60,709 nucleotides of DNA from Stenotrophomonas maltophilia (GCF_013464485.1 NZ_RAUX01000004.1:52947-113655); one strand, 5' to 3'. Positions 10,901-21,123 are shown, counted from the stretch's first letter. Notes: generated by a model not told the origin, from the sequence alone. Made by a program: numbers and translations.

Positions 10901-11608
10901 CTACTGGCGACTTACGCCGCGGGCGTTGCCCTGTGCGTCGAACTGCAGGCGCACCGATTCGCGATCACCGGCCACTTCGTCCGGCAGCCATACCAGTTTG
11001 CCGGCTTTGCGCACGATCACGTAGACATGGCCGACTTCGGATGCGGGGTTCTGCAGCGCATTGCGCTGTTCCTGCAGCGCTCTGGCCACGCGTGGCACGG
11101 CATCGAAATCGATGCTGGCCAGAGGCGTGCTGCTGCGTTGCAGGCTGATGGTGGGAGCGAACTGTTGTGGGTTCACTGGATTGCCCTTGCGCCATTGGCC
11201 ACGCTCGAAGTGGTAGCTGTCGACGTGGGTTGGCTGCTGTGGATCGACCAGATCCAGGTTGATGCGACCATCATCGTAGAAGTGAATGCTGTGGAAGACC
11301 GTCAACCGCTGTCCGGCCAGTCCCGGCAGCTGCTCCAGTGCCTGGCGCGCGGCCTGCAGATAGTCCGCATCGAACAGATGGTTGTTGCGTTCGGGAATGG
11401 GAGCCGGCCGCGGATCGGGAATCGGTGCAAGCGATGCGGGTTTCTCGCGCGACGGCTGCGTACCGATGGGTGCTGGCAACCGGTCGCGTTGCACCGAGTG
11501 GCCCAGCGTTTCGCCGATGGTCTGCATGGCGCCGCCAGCAACGGCCACGCCGGCCAGCACCAGCAGTACCAGCGAGAACAGCAGCCGCGTGGAGGGCGGC
11601 TGTTTCAT
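10901..11608 (-). CDS. Membrane-anchored hypothetical protein
   Basis: The 235-residue protein has one N-terminal hydrophobic segment (residues 8-28), a proline-rich linker (about 45-75) and a soluble C-terminal domain that is probably periplasmic. I recognise no family. Its start overlaps the stop of the upstream membrane protein by four bases, so the two are co-translated and likely act together. Confidence 0.75.
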   Translation of the reverse strand: MKQPPSTRLLFSLVLLVLAGVAVAGGAMQTIGETLGHSVQRDRLPAPIGTQPSREKPASLAPIPDPRPAPIPERNNHLFDADYLQAARQALEQLPGLAGQRLTVFHSIHFYDDGRINLDLVDPQQPTHVDSYHFERGQWRKGNPVNPQQFAPTISLQRSSTPLASIDFDAVPRVARALQEQRNALQNPASEVGHVYVIVRKAGKLVWLPDEVAGDRESVRLQFDAQGNARGVSRQ

Positions 11609-12561
11609 CCTCCCTCCAGGCGCACGTTGCTGCGGTCATCCGGGTCGTACAGCAGCGTCACGTGCTCGCGCGGGATGTTGGCCAGTTCAATCAGCGGGAT
11701 GAAACGGCGCACGCGGGCCTGCTGCACGTTGCCTTCGCGGTCGATGTATTCCAGCTGGAACTCCACCTGCGGTTGTTCGTTGAGGTAGGTGCCGGTCTGA
11801 CGCACCTTCACCACCCTGGCCTCCACGCCGATGCCGCGATACTTCAGCGCATCGCCGCGGGCATCGGCGTGCAGCAGGCGGCCGAGCAGGCGCAGGCCCA
11901 GCGCATAGCCACACAGCACCAGCGGGCACACCAGCAGCGGGTGACCGAACGACAGGAAGGTCCAGCCCAGCCCCTCGCTCTGCAGCCGGTAGGCCCCCAC
12001 ATAGGCAGCTGCAACGGTGGCGATGCCGAGTGCTGCACCGATGCCCCGCCGCCACAGGCCGGCGACATCCAGTTCAGGCTGGGCACCGTCCAGCACGATA
12101 TTGGGGAATGCCCCGGGCGTCCGGCCCAGGCGCGCATCGATGTGCCTGCCCACCTCGAAGCGATGCAGCTGGGGTTTGCTGTCGACCACCAGCATCTGTT
12201 CGCGGATCGGCGTGCCGGACAGGTTCTTGAAGGACAACTGCAGTTTCCATTGCGCGAAGCCGCGCACCTGCACGCCGGTCTGTTCGGCCTGCTCGATCAG
12301 CGCACTGCGCGGTTCACCGTCGACCAGGATCGACTGCACCCGGTGCAGTGCGCGCGGCGGCCCCAGCAACAGGTAGTGCAGGAAGGCGAGCAGCAGAGTC
12401 AGCCACAGCGCCAGCGACAACGCGAGCAGCAACAGTGCCTGCCACGGTGCACTGCGGTCGACCAGCGCCACCGGCCACGAGGTACCGAGATAGAGGATGC
12501 AGGGGAAGGGCAACGCGAAGAACAGCAGGAACGCGCCCCAGAACCAGAGATAGGCTTTCAT
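11605..12561 (-). CDS. Polytopic membrane hypothetical protein
   Basis: The 318-residue protein has two N-terminal hydrophobic helices (about 5-30 and 38-65), a soluble middle part and two more helices (about 165-235). Its C-terminal beta-rich segment contains VEARVVKVRQTGTYLNEQP and ends before YDPDDRSNVRL. The C-terminal pattern resembles proteins with a DUF3592-like domain, a weak resemblance only. It is the first gene of a two-gene unit and lies 46 bases left of the TonB receptor gene. Confidence 0.75.
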   Translation of the reverse strand: MKAYLWFWGAFLLFFALPFPCILYLGTSWPVALVDRSAPWQALLLLALSLALWLTLLLAFLHYLLLGPPRALHRVQSILVDGEPRSALIEQAEQTGVQVRGFAQWKLQLSFKNLSGTPIREQMLVVDSKPQLHRFEVGRHIDARLGRTPGAFPNIVLDGAQPELDVAGLWRRGIGAALGIATVAAAYVGAYRLQSEGLGWTFLSFGHPLLVCPLVLCGYALGLRLLGRLLHADARGDALKYRGIGVEARVVKVRQTGTYLNEQPQVEFQLEYIDREGNVQQARVRRFIPLIELANIPREHVTLLYDPDDRSNVRLEGG

Positions 12562-12607
12562 GGGGGAAGGGGACCGCGGTGGAACAGGGCGCGTAGATTA
12601 CTACGCT

Positions 12608-15397
12608 TCAGCGGAACTGCAGGGTAAGCAGGTAATAGCGACCGAGCGGATCGTCCAGCCCTGGCATCTGCCCGCCGTTGCCGACCAGGAAGTTCACCGG
12701 TTGTGCATCGAGCACATTGTGCACGTCCAGCGCCGCGACGATGCGTGGGCCGAGGCGGCGTGCCAGGTGCAGGTTCCAGCGCAGCTGGCGTGGATTCATG
12801 CAGTGGTTCTGTTCGACCTGATCCTGCGGGCACTCGGCCCCGGGCAACCAGGCACGGGTGCGACCGACCTGATTACCGCGCAGGGCGATGTCCCAGTTGC
12901 TGTTCTGCCATTGCACGTTCAACACCGCAGCCAGCTCGGGTGTCACGTGGCCGCGCAGGTCCACGGCGGCCTCGTGGTCACGGCGGCGACGCAGCTCCTG
13001 CTGTTTCAGTGCATCGAGCGACAACAACCACTGGCCGTTGCTGCCGCTGTCGATGCGGTACTCGCCACGCAGCACCCAGTTGCGGGACGTGGTGCGGCCG
13101 ATGTTGTCGAATGACAGGTGCAGGCTGCTCAGGTGGCCGTCTTCATCCAGTTCCCAGGTGCTGCGATTCCACACCGCGTCGCTCGGCTGCAAGGCGAGGA
13201 TCTCGTTGCGCAGTTCCACGATGTTGTGGGTCAGCGACAGCGAGAACGTGTCGTTGGGCGTCCACGTGGCCGCCAGCGAATGGCTGCGCGATCGTTCGGC
13301 CTTCAGTGCATCGTTCTCAACCACGTTGGCCGTGACGCTGCAGCCGCCACCGCGTGTAGCGATTGCACATTCCGGAAGCGCACTGGACACCGGAAGCGTG
13401 ATCGAGCCGAAGTAGCCGGGAGGCCGCCGTTGCTCGAACAGGCTCGGCGCACGGTAGCCGCGCCCGCTGGCCAGCAGGAACGACCAGTGGGGTGTCGGGC
13501 TCCAGCGCAGCCCGGCACGTGGCGAGAATGCCATGAAGCCGCCATCGCGGTCCCAGCGTGCAGCCAGGTCCGCGCGCAGCGTGGGTGCCAGCGGCAGGCC
13601 CAGCTCGGTGTAGACGCCACTGCTTTGTCGTGACAGTTGGCGTTGCTGCTGCGGCAGGCCCAACGCAAGGTCGCCCTGGCTCAGCAGCGCGTCCGGACGC
13701 GAGACCCAGCGTTCATGGCGCAGGTCGATGCCGGTGGCCAGCTGCGCATTGCCCCCGGGCATCGCCATCAGCTCACGCTGCACGCCCCACCAGCCCTGCC
13801 ATTGTGCGGTGCTGCCGCGGTTGCGGATGGATGGAAACAGCGCGTCCACATCTGCTGCCGGCGGCGCGTCGAAACCCGGAGTGAACCTGCGTGCCTGTGT
13901 TGCTTCAAGCAGGCGCGTCGTGCGCACGGTACCCGCAGTGGACAAGGTGACTTCGCTGCGCTGCGCGCTGATGCCCGCCTCCCAGCTGCGTCGGCCCTGG
14001 TCACGGCCGATGCCGAAGGTGATGTCCGCATCGGTGGCGCGGACGCTGGGGCGCACGTTGCCGGCCTCGCGCAGCACACTGTTGAAGGTGATTCCCCGCG
14101 AGACCACCGCAACGGCAGTCGGGCCCAGGTCGAAGCGCTGGCGGTTGTGACTGGCCCGTGCCTCGACATAGGCATAGCGCCCCTCACCACGTTCATGCCG
14201 GTAGCGCAGGTAGGCCGATGCAGTATCCGAGGCGGGCTGCAACGAGCGCGGCCGCGCGCTGTCAAACCAGCAGCCATCCTCGCGCCGCTTCAGGGGCGGC
14301 TCGCAGCGCCGCGCGGGCACGTACCAGTTGCCGAAGATCGCGCCGATCGGATACAGCGAGGTTTCCGCATGCCAGTCACGCTGGTCTCCGGCGACGTGCT
14401 CGACACGGTGCAGATCGAGGCCGGCGAACCAGCGGTCCCCGTTGCCGCGCGCGCCGCCGGTGGCGGCCTGCAGGCGGTACTGGCCGGCATCACCGCGGCT
14501 GCTCAGGCCGGTCTGCAGCATGGCTTCGGGCCCATCGGCCTGGTCGCGCAGGATGATGTTGACCACGCCGGACATGGCATCGGCCCCATAGATGGCCGAG
14601 GCACCGCCGCGCACCAGTTCGATGCGGTCGACGAAGCTCAGCGGAATGCCGCCGAGGTCGGTGAGCCCGCCTTGTTCCAGCGATACCATCGGATAGCGGG
14701 GCAGGCGCCGGCCGTTGACCAGGAACAGGGTGGCACGCGGTCCCATGCCGTCGAAGCTGGTGGTGGCTGCAGCACCGACCGGCAGGTACTGCGAATCACC
14801 GCTGCGTGCGCTGCTCATTGCGGGCAGGCCATTCATGCCGGGCAGATGCCGCAGCAGGTCGAACAGACTGCCGTAGCCACTGCGCAGGATGTCGGAGCGG
14901 TCGATCGTGGTGACCGGCAGCGTGGTCTGTACCGAGGTGCGTGGCAGGCGGCTGCCTGTGACGTGGATCGGCGCCAGTTCCACCTGGCGCGGCGATTCGG
15001 GGAGGCTGTGCAGAGGTGCCGGCGCCGCCACCGGGGCGGGTGCTGCAGCGATGGGCGCGGTGCGGACACGGCGAACCACGAAACCACCAGACGGCGTGCG
15101 CAGGATGGTCACCGGCATGCCGGCAACCAGCTGTTTCAGGGCGCTGGCCGGATCGGTCTGGCCATGCGCGCCGTCGGTGCGAAGCCCTGACAGCTCACGG
15201 CCATCAAACATCAGGGCGATACCGCTCTGCCGTGCCCATTGCTGCAATGCCGATGGCAAGGGGCCGGCGCCGATGCGGTAATCGTGGGCGGCAGCGGACT
15301 CACCGGCCATGGCCGCAGGCACTGCCGCCAGCAGCAGCGCCACGCACAGCAGCGGCCGGAGCAGCCTCCACTGCAGCGCGCCCGGTCCTGCCATCAC
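12608..15397 (-). CDS. TonB-dependent receptor with STN signalling domain
   Basis: The protein has up to 929 residues; GTG at 15397 or ATG at 15394 both lie behind GGAGG. After the signal peptide, residues about 38-95 form an STN (secretin/TonB short N-terminal) domain. This is the part that contacts a FecR-type anti-sigma factor in transducing receptors. A plug domain with a VRGGASAIYGADAMSGVVNI-like segment follows, then a 22-strand barrel ending LTLQFR. It sits directly downstream of fecR and fecI homologues, so the three form a cell-surface signalling unit. The ligand (siderophore, heme or carbohydrate) cannot be told. Confidence 0.92.
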   Translation of the reverse strand: MMAGPGALQWRLLRPLLCVALLLAAVPAAMAGESAAAHDYRIGAGPLPSALQQWARQSGIALMFDGRELSGLRTDGAHGQTDPASALKQLVAGMPVTILRTPSGGFVVRRVRTAPIAAAPAPVAAPAPLHSLPESPRQVELAPIHVTGSRLPRTSVQTTLPVTTIDRSDILRSGYGSLFDLLRHLPGMNGLPAMSSARSGDSQYLPVGAAATTSFDGMGPRATLFLVNGRRLPRYPMVSLEQGGLTDLGGIPLSFVDRIELVRGGASAIYGADAMSGVVNIILRDQADGPEAMLQTGLSSRGDAGQYRLQAATGGARGNGDRWFAGLDLHRVEHVAGDQRDWHAETSLYPIGAIFGNWYVPARRCEPPLKRREDGCWFDSARPRSLQPASDTASAYLRYRHERGEGRYAYVEARASHNRQRFDLGPTAVAVVSRGITFNSVLREAGNVRPSVRATDADITFGIGRDQGRRSWEAGISAQRSEVTLSTAGTVRTTRLLEATQARRFTPGFDAPPAADVDALFPSIRNRGSTAQWQGWWGVQRELMAMPGGNAQLATGIDLRHERWVSRPDALLSQGDLALGLPQQQRQLSRQSSGVYTELGLPLAPTLRADLAARWDRDGGFMAFSPRAGLRWSPTPHWSFLLASGRGYRAPSLFEQRRPPGYFGSITLPVSSALPECAIATRGGGCSVTANVVENDALKAERSRSHSLAATWTPNDTFSLSLTHNIVELRNEILALQPSDAVWNRSTWELDEDGHLSSLHLSFDNIGRTTSRNWVLRGEYRIDSGSNGQWLLSLDALKQQELRRRRDHEAAVDLRGHVTPELAAVLNVQWQNSNWDIALRGNQVGRTRAWLPGAECPQDQVEQNHCMNPRQLRWNLHLARRLGPRIVAALDVHNVLDAQPVNFLVGNGGQMPGLDDPLGRYYLLTLQFR

Positions 15398-15408
15398 CGC
15401 AGACCTCC

Positions 15409-16377
15409 TCAGTACGTGCGGCGCAGTTCCAGCGCGCCATCCGGGCGCGTCTGGCCAGCGACGGACCAGCCCAGTTCCAGCGCGGACAGCAACTCCTGTG
15501 CATCGCCTGCGCGGAACGTGCCACTGACCGCCAGATCGGTGATCTCCGGATCAGCGATCACCAGCGGTGTACGGCCATAGCGGTTCATGCGTTCGACCAC
15601 GATCGACAGCGGCGTGGCATCGAATACCAGTTGCCCATGCAGCCAGCCCTCGGCCGACGCCGTAGACGACAGCGCCGGGCCGGGCTGGATGCGCCCGGAC
15701 GGCAGTACCTGCAGTTGCTGGCCGGGTGCCAGCGTGTGCTGGGCCACACCGCTGCTGACCTCCACCGCACCTTCCAGCAGCGCGACTTCGACCAGACCAT
15801 CCTGCAGGCGTTCGACCTGGAAGGTTGTGCCGATATCGCGGATCGTGCTGCTGCCGGCACGCAGCTGCAGCGCCTTGCGCGACGGCGCGACCTGCAGCTG
15901 CAGGCGGCCGCGTTCGAGGTCCAGCTCGCGATGGCGCCAGCCGAAGCGGGCACGCAGCGCGGTGCCGGCATCGAGCGTGACCACGCTGCCATCGGCCAGC
16001 GTCAGCTGTTGCGGCAGATGGCCGTCATTGGCATAGCGCTGGGGGGCGGGATTGCCATCCACGGCCACCATCCAGCCCACGCCGATGGCGAGGCAGACGC
16101 CGGCGGCGGTGGCGAGCGCAGGCAGCCAGCGGCGTCGGGGCGGTCGCGCCGCGCGTGCCGCTGCGGTGCGCAGCCAGGGATCAGCGGCCAGTCCCTTGCC
16201 CTGCTGGAACAGGTTCTCGGCCTGCACCCAGGCTTTGACATGGGCAGGATCTTCAGCCAACCAGTCTTCGAACGACTCGCGCTCGGCCGACGTGCAGTCC
16301 GGGGCTTCCAGCCGCGCCACCCAGGTGCTGGCACGCTCGAACAGCGAGGCGTCTTCCCTGTGCCGGTGGCTGTTCAT
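15409..16377 (-). CDS. FecR-family anti-sigma factor
   Basis: The 322-residue protein has an N-terminal cytoplasmic domain (FEDWLAEDPAHVKAW near residues 35-50, the DUF4880 pattern). One membrane segment follows (about 90-108), then a periplasmic FecR domain (about 115-215) and a C-terminal STN-like region. It relays the receptor signal to the sigma factor. Its start overlaps the sigma gene stop (ATGA). Confidence 0.92.
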   Translation of the reverse strand: MNSHRHREDASLFERASTWVARLEAPDCTSAERESFEDWLAEDPAHVKAWVQAENLFQQGKGLAADPWLRTAAARAARPPRRRWLPALATAAGVCLAIGVGWMVAVDGNPAPQRYANDGHLPQQLTLADGSVVTLDAGTALRARFGWRHRELDLERGRLQLQVAPSRKALQLRAGSSTIRDIGTTFQVERLQDGLVEVALLEGAVEVSSGVAQHTLAPGQQLQVLPSGRIQPGPALSSTASAEGWLHGQLVFDATPLSIVVERMNRYGRTPLVIADPEITDLAVSGTFRAGDAQELLSALELGWSVAGQTRPDGALELRRTY

Positions 16378-16916
16378 TCCGCATCCCTGTCGTTGTGCAG
16401 TGGGTCCGGTCCCAACTCCTGGCGCAGGCCCTGCAGGGCACGGGCGATGTGTTTTTCCACGGTCTTGGCTGTAATTCCACAGTGCCGCGCGATCTGTGTA
16501 TAGCTCATGCCGGTGATCCGGTTGAGCAGGTACACCTCGCGCGCGCGCTCGGGCAGTTTGAAAAGGGCCTGCCGCAGCAGGGAGAGCATCTGCCCGGACT
16601 CGGCCTGGCGCAATGGATCCGGTGACGAGCTGGTGGGCTCGTCACTGCCATCGTGCTCGGCCAGTGACAGATGCGGTCGCGATTGCGGCGAGCGGCCGCG
16701 ATCCGCCAGGCGGTTGCGGGCGATACGATACAGCAGCAGGCGCAGTTCGTCGGGGCCGTGCGCACGATAACGGATCAGCCGTTCCATGCAGTCCTGGGCG
16801 ATGTCCTCTGCATCCTCCGGCCCGACGCCCCGCGTGCGCAGGAACGCGCACAACGGTGCCCGTTCTTCGCGCACGAACGCGATGAAAGCGTCCGCAGGCA
16901 CGGGCGGCTCCGGCAC
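16374..16916 (-). CDS. ECF sigma factor, FecI type
   Basis: The 180-residue protein has sigma-70 region 2 (DAEDIAQDCMERLI near residues 34-47) and region 4 (SYTQIARHCGITAKTVEKHI near 133-152). There is no region 1 or 3, as usual for ECF sigma factors. With FecR and the STN receptor it forms a complete transducing cassette, likely iron-controlled by analogy with fecIRA. No Fur box was confirmed by eye. Confidence 0.92.
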   Translation of the reverse strand: MPEPPVPADAFIAFVREERAPLCAFLRTRGVGPEDAEDIAQDCMERLIRYRAHGPDELRLLLYRIARNRLADRGRSPQSRPHLSLAEHDGSDEPTSSSPDPLRQAESGQMLSLLRQALFKLPERAREVYLLNRITGMSYTQIARHCGITAKTVEKHIARALQGLRQELGPDPLHNDRDAE

Positions 16917-17139
16917 GTGATGGATCAGGGGGGACGGGGCGGACAGGGCTAGCCTCGACAGACATTGGCGGATGCGTCATCGAGTTTTACGCGACGATGA
17001 CCGGATGGGGAAGAGTGTGTAGTACTGCGCGTTTCATTGTGAATGCGTTCATGTTTATTGGCCGGGCAGGCTGGGGGAGTTTGCGGTACTCCGACGTTTG
17101 ACTCTTTACCCGCGTGTTGCGGGTGGAGAGAGAGAACGT

Positions 17140-20010
17140 ATGAAGCATTCGAAGTTGAGCCTGGCCCTGGCCGGGCTGATCGGCGTTGGCGCCATCGCGG
17201 CAGCTGATGACGTCATGGCAATGAGTTATCACGTGCAGGACGATCGCGTTTTCCTCAGCGGCGGTGTCACCGTCGCCGATGTGGTGGCGCTGCCCGCACT
17301 GCTGGCCAAGGCGCAGGCTGAAGGCCGTCCGATCCGCGAAGTCGTGCTGCGAACGTCCAACGGTGGCGCGCTGATCGCCGGCGAGTGGCTGCAGGCGGTG
17401 ATCCGTACCCAGGGCCTGGACACCATCGTGTCAGGCCACTGCATTTCGTCCTGCTCGATCATGCAGTCCGGTGGCGTCAACCGTTACCTCGGCGGCGATC
17501 TGCCGCTGGTCGACTCGGTGCAGATCCATGCCGCCAGCAGTGGCGGCAAGATCACCTATGCGCCGTCGGCACGCATGACCCAGATCTACACAGGCAACTA
17601 CGGTGGCGGCATGGATGCGGGCCTGTTGCACAAGGCCATGTACGAAGTGGTGCAGCCCAATGGCCTGCTGGTATTCCGCGACCCGGCGCGCACCACGGGT
17701 ACCTCGGTCACCTTCGATCCGGATGGCAGTGGCAGCAAGCTGGAGTCATTCCCGGGCCAGGACATCCGCAGCAACAAGATCATCACCGCGAACGGTTACC
17801 GCGATCCGGGTGACACCCTCAACGTCACGGCCAACGTGAGCGGCGACATCAACCCCGGTTACCTGCGCACCGGTCGCCAGCTGCAGACCTTCGTCGACGA
17901 CGATTTCGCGCGCTGGAACACCGACTGGGCCAGCACCTACATCAACTATGCGGTGAGCCTGTACAACTTCTCCACGCGGGGGGCGAACGGTATCGGCGCA
18001 CAGTCGTTGCAGCAGCTGCTCGCGGACCCCGACCTCCAGGATGAACTACGCGGCCAGCTGCGGCTGGCCGATCTGGATGCTTCGACCCTGGCCAACTCCG
18101 CCGGCGTGATCCGTGTCAGCAATGGCGCCACCTGGCGCACCGCCGAAACCACCGGTGCCGATTTCATTCTGGTGGACAACGGCACCATCGCACTGGAGGG
18201 GGGGGCGCTGCGCGCCCCCGAGCTGCGGGTGATGCCGGGCAGCATCGTGGTCGGCCACGGTGATATCGCATCGGTCGGCACCGACAGCGATGCGCTGCTG
18301 AATGGCACCGGCCCGTCCTACCGCGAAGATGGCTTCAACCGCCTGCGCGTGTTCGGCGCGCTGATGCCGCGCGGCGGTGATCTGGTCACCCACGGCTACG
18401 TCAACATCATGCCGGGCGGCCAAGTGCTGTTCGATGTTACCGAAGCCGGTGGTACCGGCAGTGGTCGCCTGCGCGTCGGCAGCTTCTACGATGGCGGCAC
18501 CGAGGAGGGTGCGCTGGTGATCGCGCAGGGCGCACATCTTGCGTTGAATGTGGCCCAGGGCTTCTATGCCGGTGCCTACCGCCGCGATCTGGTGGAAGGG
18601 CCGATCTACCAGGAGGGCTTCCAGGATGTCGTGCGGCTGGGCGATGCCGGCTACAGTGCCAGCATCACTGCCGGTGAAGTGTTCCGTCCGCGCCACAATT
18701 CGCTGCTCAGCTTCAACGTCAACCAGACGGCCGACGGCCTGTGGCTGACCGCCAACCCGGGCTTCGACCAGCTGGGGCTGTTTGCCAACGGTACCTCCGG
18801 CGACGGGCTGGGGCGCGCGCTGGCAGCAGCTTCGGACCGCCAGGACAGCGGCCTGAAGTCGCTGCTCGGCGCGCTACAGTTCGCCGACCGTGATGTGATC
18901 GCGCAGCAGGCCGGTGTCCTGCGTGGTGACGCGCACGCCAGCCTGCGACTGGCCGACAATGCACTGATCGGCAGCATCGGCAACGTCGTGCAACAGCACC
19001 AGGCGGCGATGCGCAGTGGCGGTGATGCAGACGGGCTGGCTTCGCAGGCTGCGCAGTCGGTCTCGTCGCAGCCGGGCATGCGCCATGGCAGCCTGTTCAA
19101 CCAGCTGGCCATGCATCTGGTCGAGCCGGCCGGCGGCAGTGCTGGCGGCAACGAGGCCGGGCACAGCCGTGGGCTGTGGGCGCGCGGTTTTGCCAGCCAT
19201 GGCCGCATCGATGCTGACGGCGGCGTGGCCGGCCTGAGCCACAATGTCGGTGGCATCGTGATCGGTGCCGACACCCGCGTGGCCGATGACCGCGTCACCC
19301 TGGGTGTCAGCGTGGCGGCGGCCGATATGTCGACCAAGGCCAGCGACGGCTCCGGCTTCAGTGGTGACGTGCGCGCGCTGGACGTGGGCGGGTACCTGGA
19401 TGCGACCTATTCGCGTGGCTACCTGTCGGCGGCCGTGCGCTATACCGATCTGCGCCATGACACCCGCCGCAGTGTCAGCGGCATCGATGGCCTGCAGCAG
19501 CCATTGCGTGCGAAGTACAGCAACGATGCGATCTCCGCGCGTGTGGAACACGCGTTTTCGTTCACCACCGGCAAGGGGCTGGTGATCCAGCCGTTGCTGC
19601 CGGTGGTGGACTACGCGCGTACCTCAGCCACCCGCTTCAACGAAGGGCAGGGCGCGGGTGCGCTGGTGGGCCGCAGCGGCAGCCTGGAGAGCATCCGCGT
19701 GGGTGCGGGTCTGCAGCTGTTCAAGACCTTCGAAGGCAACAACGGCGAGCGCATCACCCCGCGCGCGCGGGTGGTCTGGCAGAAGGAACTGGGCGATTCG
19801 CAGGCCCGCTACAGCACCGGCTTCGCCGCGGCACCGGATCTGGTGTTCGGCGCCAGCAGCCAGGCGGTGGGCGAGCAGGTGCTGGCCTGGAACCTGGGCG
19901 TGACCAGCCGTGCCAGCGAGCGCCTGTCGATCATGGCCGACTACGTGGGCGAGCGCCGCAGCGGACAGATCCAGAACGGCGTGATGCTGGGTCTGGGCTA
20001 CAGGTTCTAA
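17140..20010 (+). CDS. Autotransporter with N-terminal ClpP-like domain
   Basis: The protein has 956 residues from the ATG at 17140 (GAGAG upstream, then a signal peptide). Residues about 40-170 look like a ClpP/crotonase-fold serine hydrolase of the COG3904 type. VVLRTSNGGALIAGEWL resembles the NSPGG oxyanion strand, and SGHCISSCSIMQSGG resembles the nucleophile turn. A long beta-rich passenger follows. The last 280 or so residues form an autotransporter barrel ending LGYRF. Secretion through the outer membrane by type Va is expected. Whether Ser in SSCS acts as nucleophile is inference. Confidence 0.85.
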   Translation: MKHSKLSLALAGLIGVGAIAAADDVMAMSYHVQDDRVFLSGGVTVADVVALPALLAKAQAEGRPIREVVLRTSNGGALIAGEWLQAVIRTQGLDTIVSGHCISSCSIMQSGGVNRYLGGDLPLVDSVQIHAASSGGKITYAPSARMTQIYTGNYGGGMDAGLLHKAMYEVVQPNGLLVFRDPARTTGTSVTFDPDGSGSKLESFPGQDIRSNKIITANGYRDPGDTLNVTANVSGDINPGYLRTGRQLQTFVDDDFARWNTDWASTYINYAVSLYNFSTRGANGIGAQSLQQLLADPDLQDELRGQLRLADLDASTLANSAGVIRVSNGATWRTAETTGADFILVDNGTIALEGGALRAPELRVMPGSIVVGHGDIASVGTDSDALLNGTGPSYREDGFNRLRVFGALMPRGGDLVTHGYVNIMPGGQVLFDVTEAGGTGSGRLRVGSFYDGGTEEGALVIAQGAHLALNVAQGFYAGAYRRDLVEGPIYQEGFQDVVRLGDAGYSASITAGEVFRPRHNSLLSFNVNQTADGLWLTANPGFDQLGLFANGTSGDGLGRALAAASDRQDSGLKSLLGALQFADRDVIAQQAGVLRGDAHASLRLADNALIGSIGNVVQQHQAAMRSGGDADGLASQAAQSVSSQPGMRHGSLFNQLAMHLVEPAGGSAGGNEAGHSRGLWARGFASHGRIDADGGVAGLSHNVGGIVIGADTRVADDRVTLGVSVAAADMSTKASDGSGFSGDVRALDVGGYLDATYSRGYLSAAVRYTDLRHDTRRSVSGIDGLQQPLRAKYSNDAISARVEHAFSFTTGKGLVIQPLLPVVDYARTSATRFNEGQGAGALVGRSGSLESIRVGAGLQLFKTFEGNNGERITPRARVVWQKELGDSQARYSTGFAAAPDLVFGASSQAVGEQVLAWNLGVTSRASERLSIMADYVGERRSGQIQNGVMLGLGYRF

Positions 20011-20108
20011 GCGGCACGTGGCACCGGCGATGCCTGCATCGCCGGTGCCATCCCCAGAGGGTGCGTTGCTGCGGTATGGTCGGCGTGGCATTCCACCCAG
20101 GCCCGTCC

Positions 20109-21113
20109 ATGCAGATCGCCGTCTTCAGCGCCCGCCCCTATGATCGTCGTTTCCTTGAGGAGGCCAACCAGCGCGATGCCGCTGGAAAGGGCTTTGCGTT
20201 CGTCTATTTCGATGCCGCGCTGGATGTGCATACGGCCGCGCTGGCGCAGGATTGCGCCGCGGTCTGCGTGTTCGTCAACGACCGGCTTGATGCGCAGGTG
20301 CTGCGCGCGCTGCACGCGGTGGGTGTGCGGGCCGTGCTGCTGCGCTGTGCGGGCTTCAACAATGTGGATCTGGGGGAGGCGAAAGCGCTGGGCCTGTTCG
20401 TCGCGCGTGTGCCGGCCTATTCCCCCGAAGCGGTGGCCGAACATGCACTGGCGCTGGTGATGACGCTCAACCGGCAGACCCATCGTGCCTACAACCGCGT
20501 GCGCGAGGGCAACTTCATGCTGGATGGCCTGCTCGGGCGCACCTTGCATGGCCGCACGGTCGGCATTGTGGGTACCGGCAAGATCGGGCTGGCCACCGCG
20601 CGCATCTTCAACGGCATGGGCTGCACCGTGCTGGGGCACGATCCTTATCCGTCGGCTGCGTTCGGCGGTATCGGCGATAGGGCCGGACTGGATGAACTGC
20701 TGGCGCGTGCCGACATCGTGTCGCTGCATTGCCCGCTGACGCCTGAGACCCACCACGTGATCAATGATGCGTCGCTGGCGCGGATGAAGCCGGGCGCGAT
20801 GCTGGTCAATACCTCGCGCGGCGCACTGGTCGATACCCATGCGGTGATCCGCGCGCTGAAGTCGCGCCGCCTCGGTCATCTGGCCATCGACGTGTATGAG
20901 CAGGAAAGCGCGCTGTTCTTCCAGGACCTGTCCGGTGAGATCATTGACGATGAGGCCTTCCAGCGCCTGATGACCTTCCCCAATGTGCTGGTAACCGGCC
21001 ACCAGGGCTTCTTCACGGTGGAGGCGCTGCAGGAGATCTCGGCCATCACGCTGGGGAATCTGCGGGATTTCGTGGCCGGGCGCGCGTGCGGGAACCGGGT
21101 GGAGGCGGGCTGA
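20109..21113 (+). CDS. ldhA: Fermentative D-lactate dehydrogenase
   Basis: The 334-residue cytosolic enzyme of the D-2-hydroxyacid dehydrogenase family converts pyruvate and NADH to D-lactate. MQIAVFSARPYDRRFLEEAN, the conserved RCAGFNNVDL and RVPAYSPEAVAEHAL follow LdhA closely. The Rossmann motif GIVGTGKIG lies near residues 153-161. The active-site Arg is in NTSRGALVD and the His in GHQGFF. The ATG at 20109 matches the family start. It is the last chromosomal gene before the tRNA and the foreign DNA. Confidence 0.93.
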   Translation: MQIAVFSARPYDRRFLEEANQRDAAGKGFAFVYFDAALDVHTAALAQDCAAVCVFVNDRLDAQVLRALHAVGVRAVLLRCAGFNNVDLGEAKALGLFVARVPAYSPEAVAEHALALVMTLNRQTHRAYNRVREGNFMLDGLLGRTLHGRTVGIVGTGKIGLATARIFNGMGCTVLGHDPYPSAAFGGIGDRAGLDELLARADIVSLHCPLTPETHHVINDASLARMKPGAMLVNTSRGALVDTHAVIRALKSRRLGHLAIDVYEQESALFFQDLSGEIIDDEAFQRLMTFPNVLVTGHQGFFTVEALQEISAITLGNLRDFVAGRACGNRVEAG

Positions 21114-21123
21114 GCCGGGTGGA

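Noticed and set aside
17098-17139. Earlier start for the autotransporter
   Set aside because: Starting at 17098 would place 14 polar residues before the signal peptide; the ATG at 17140 is directly at the signal peptide.
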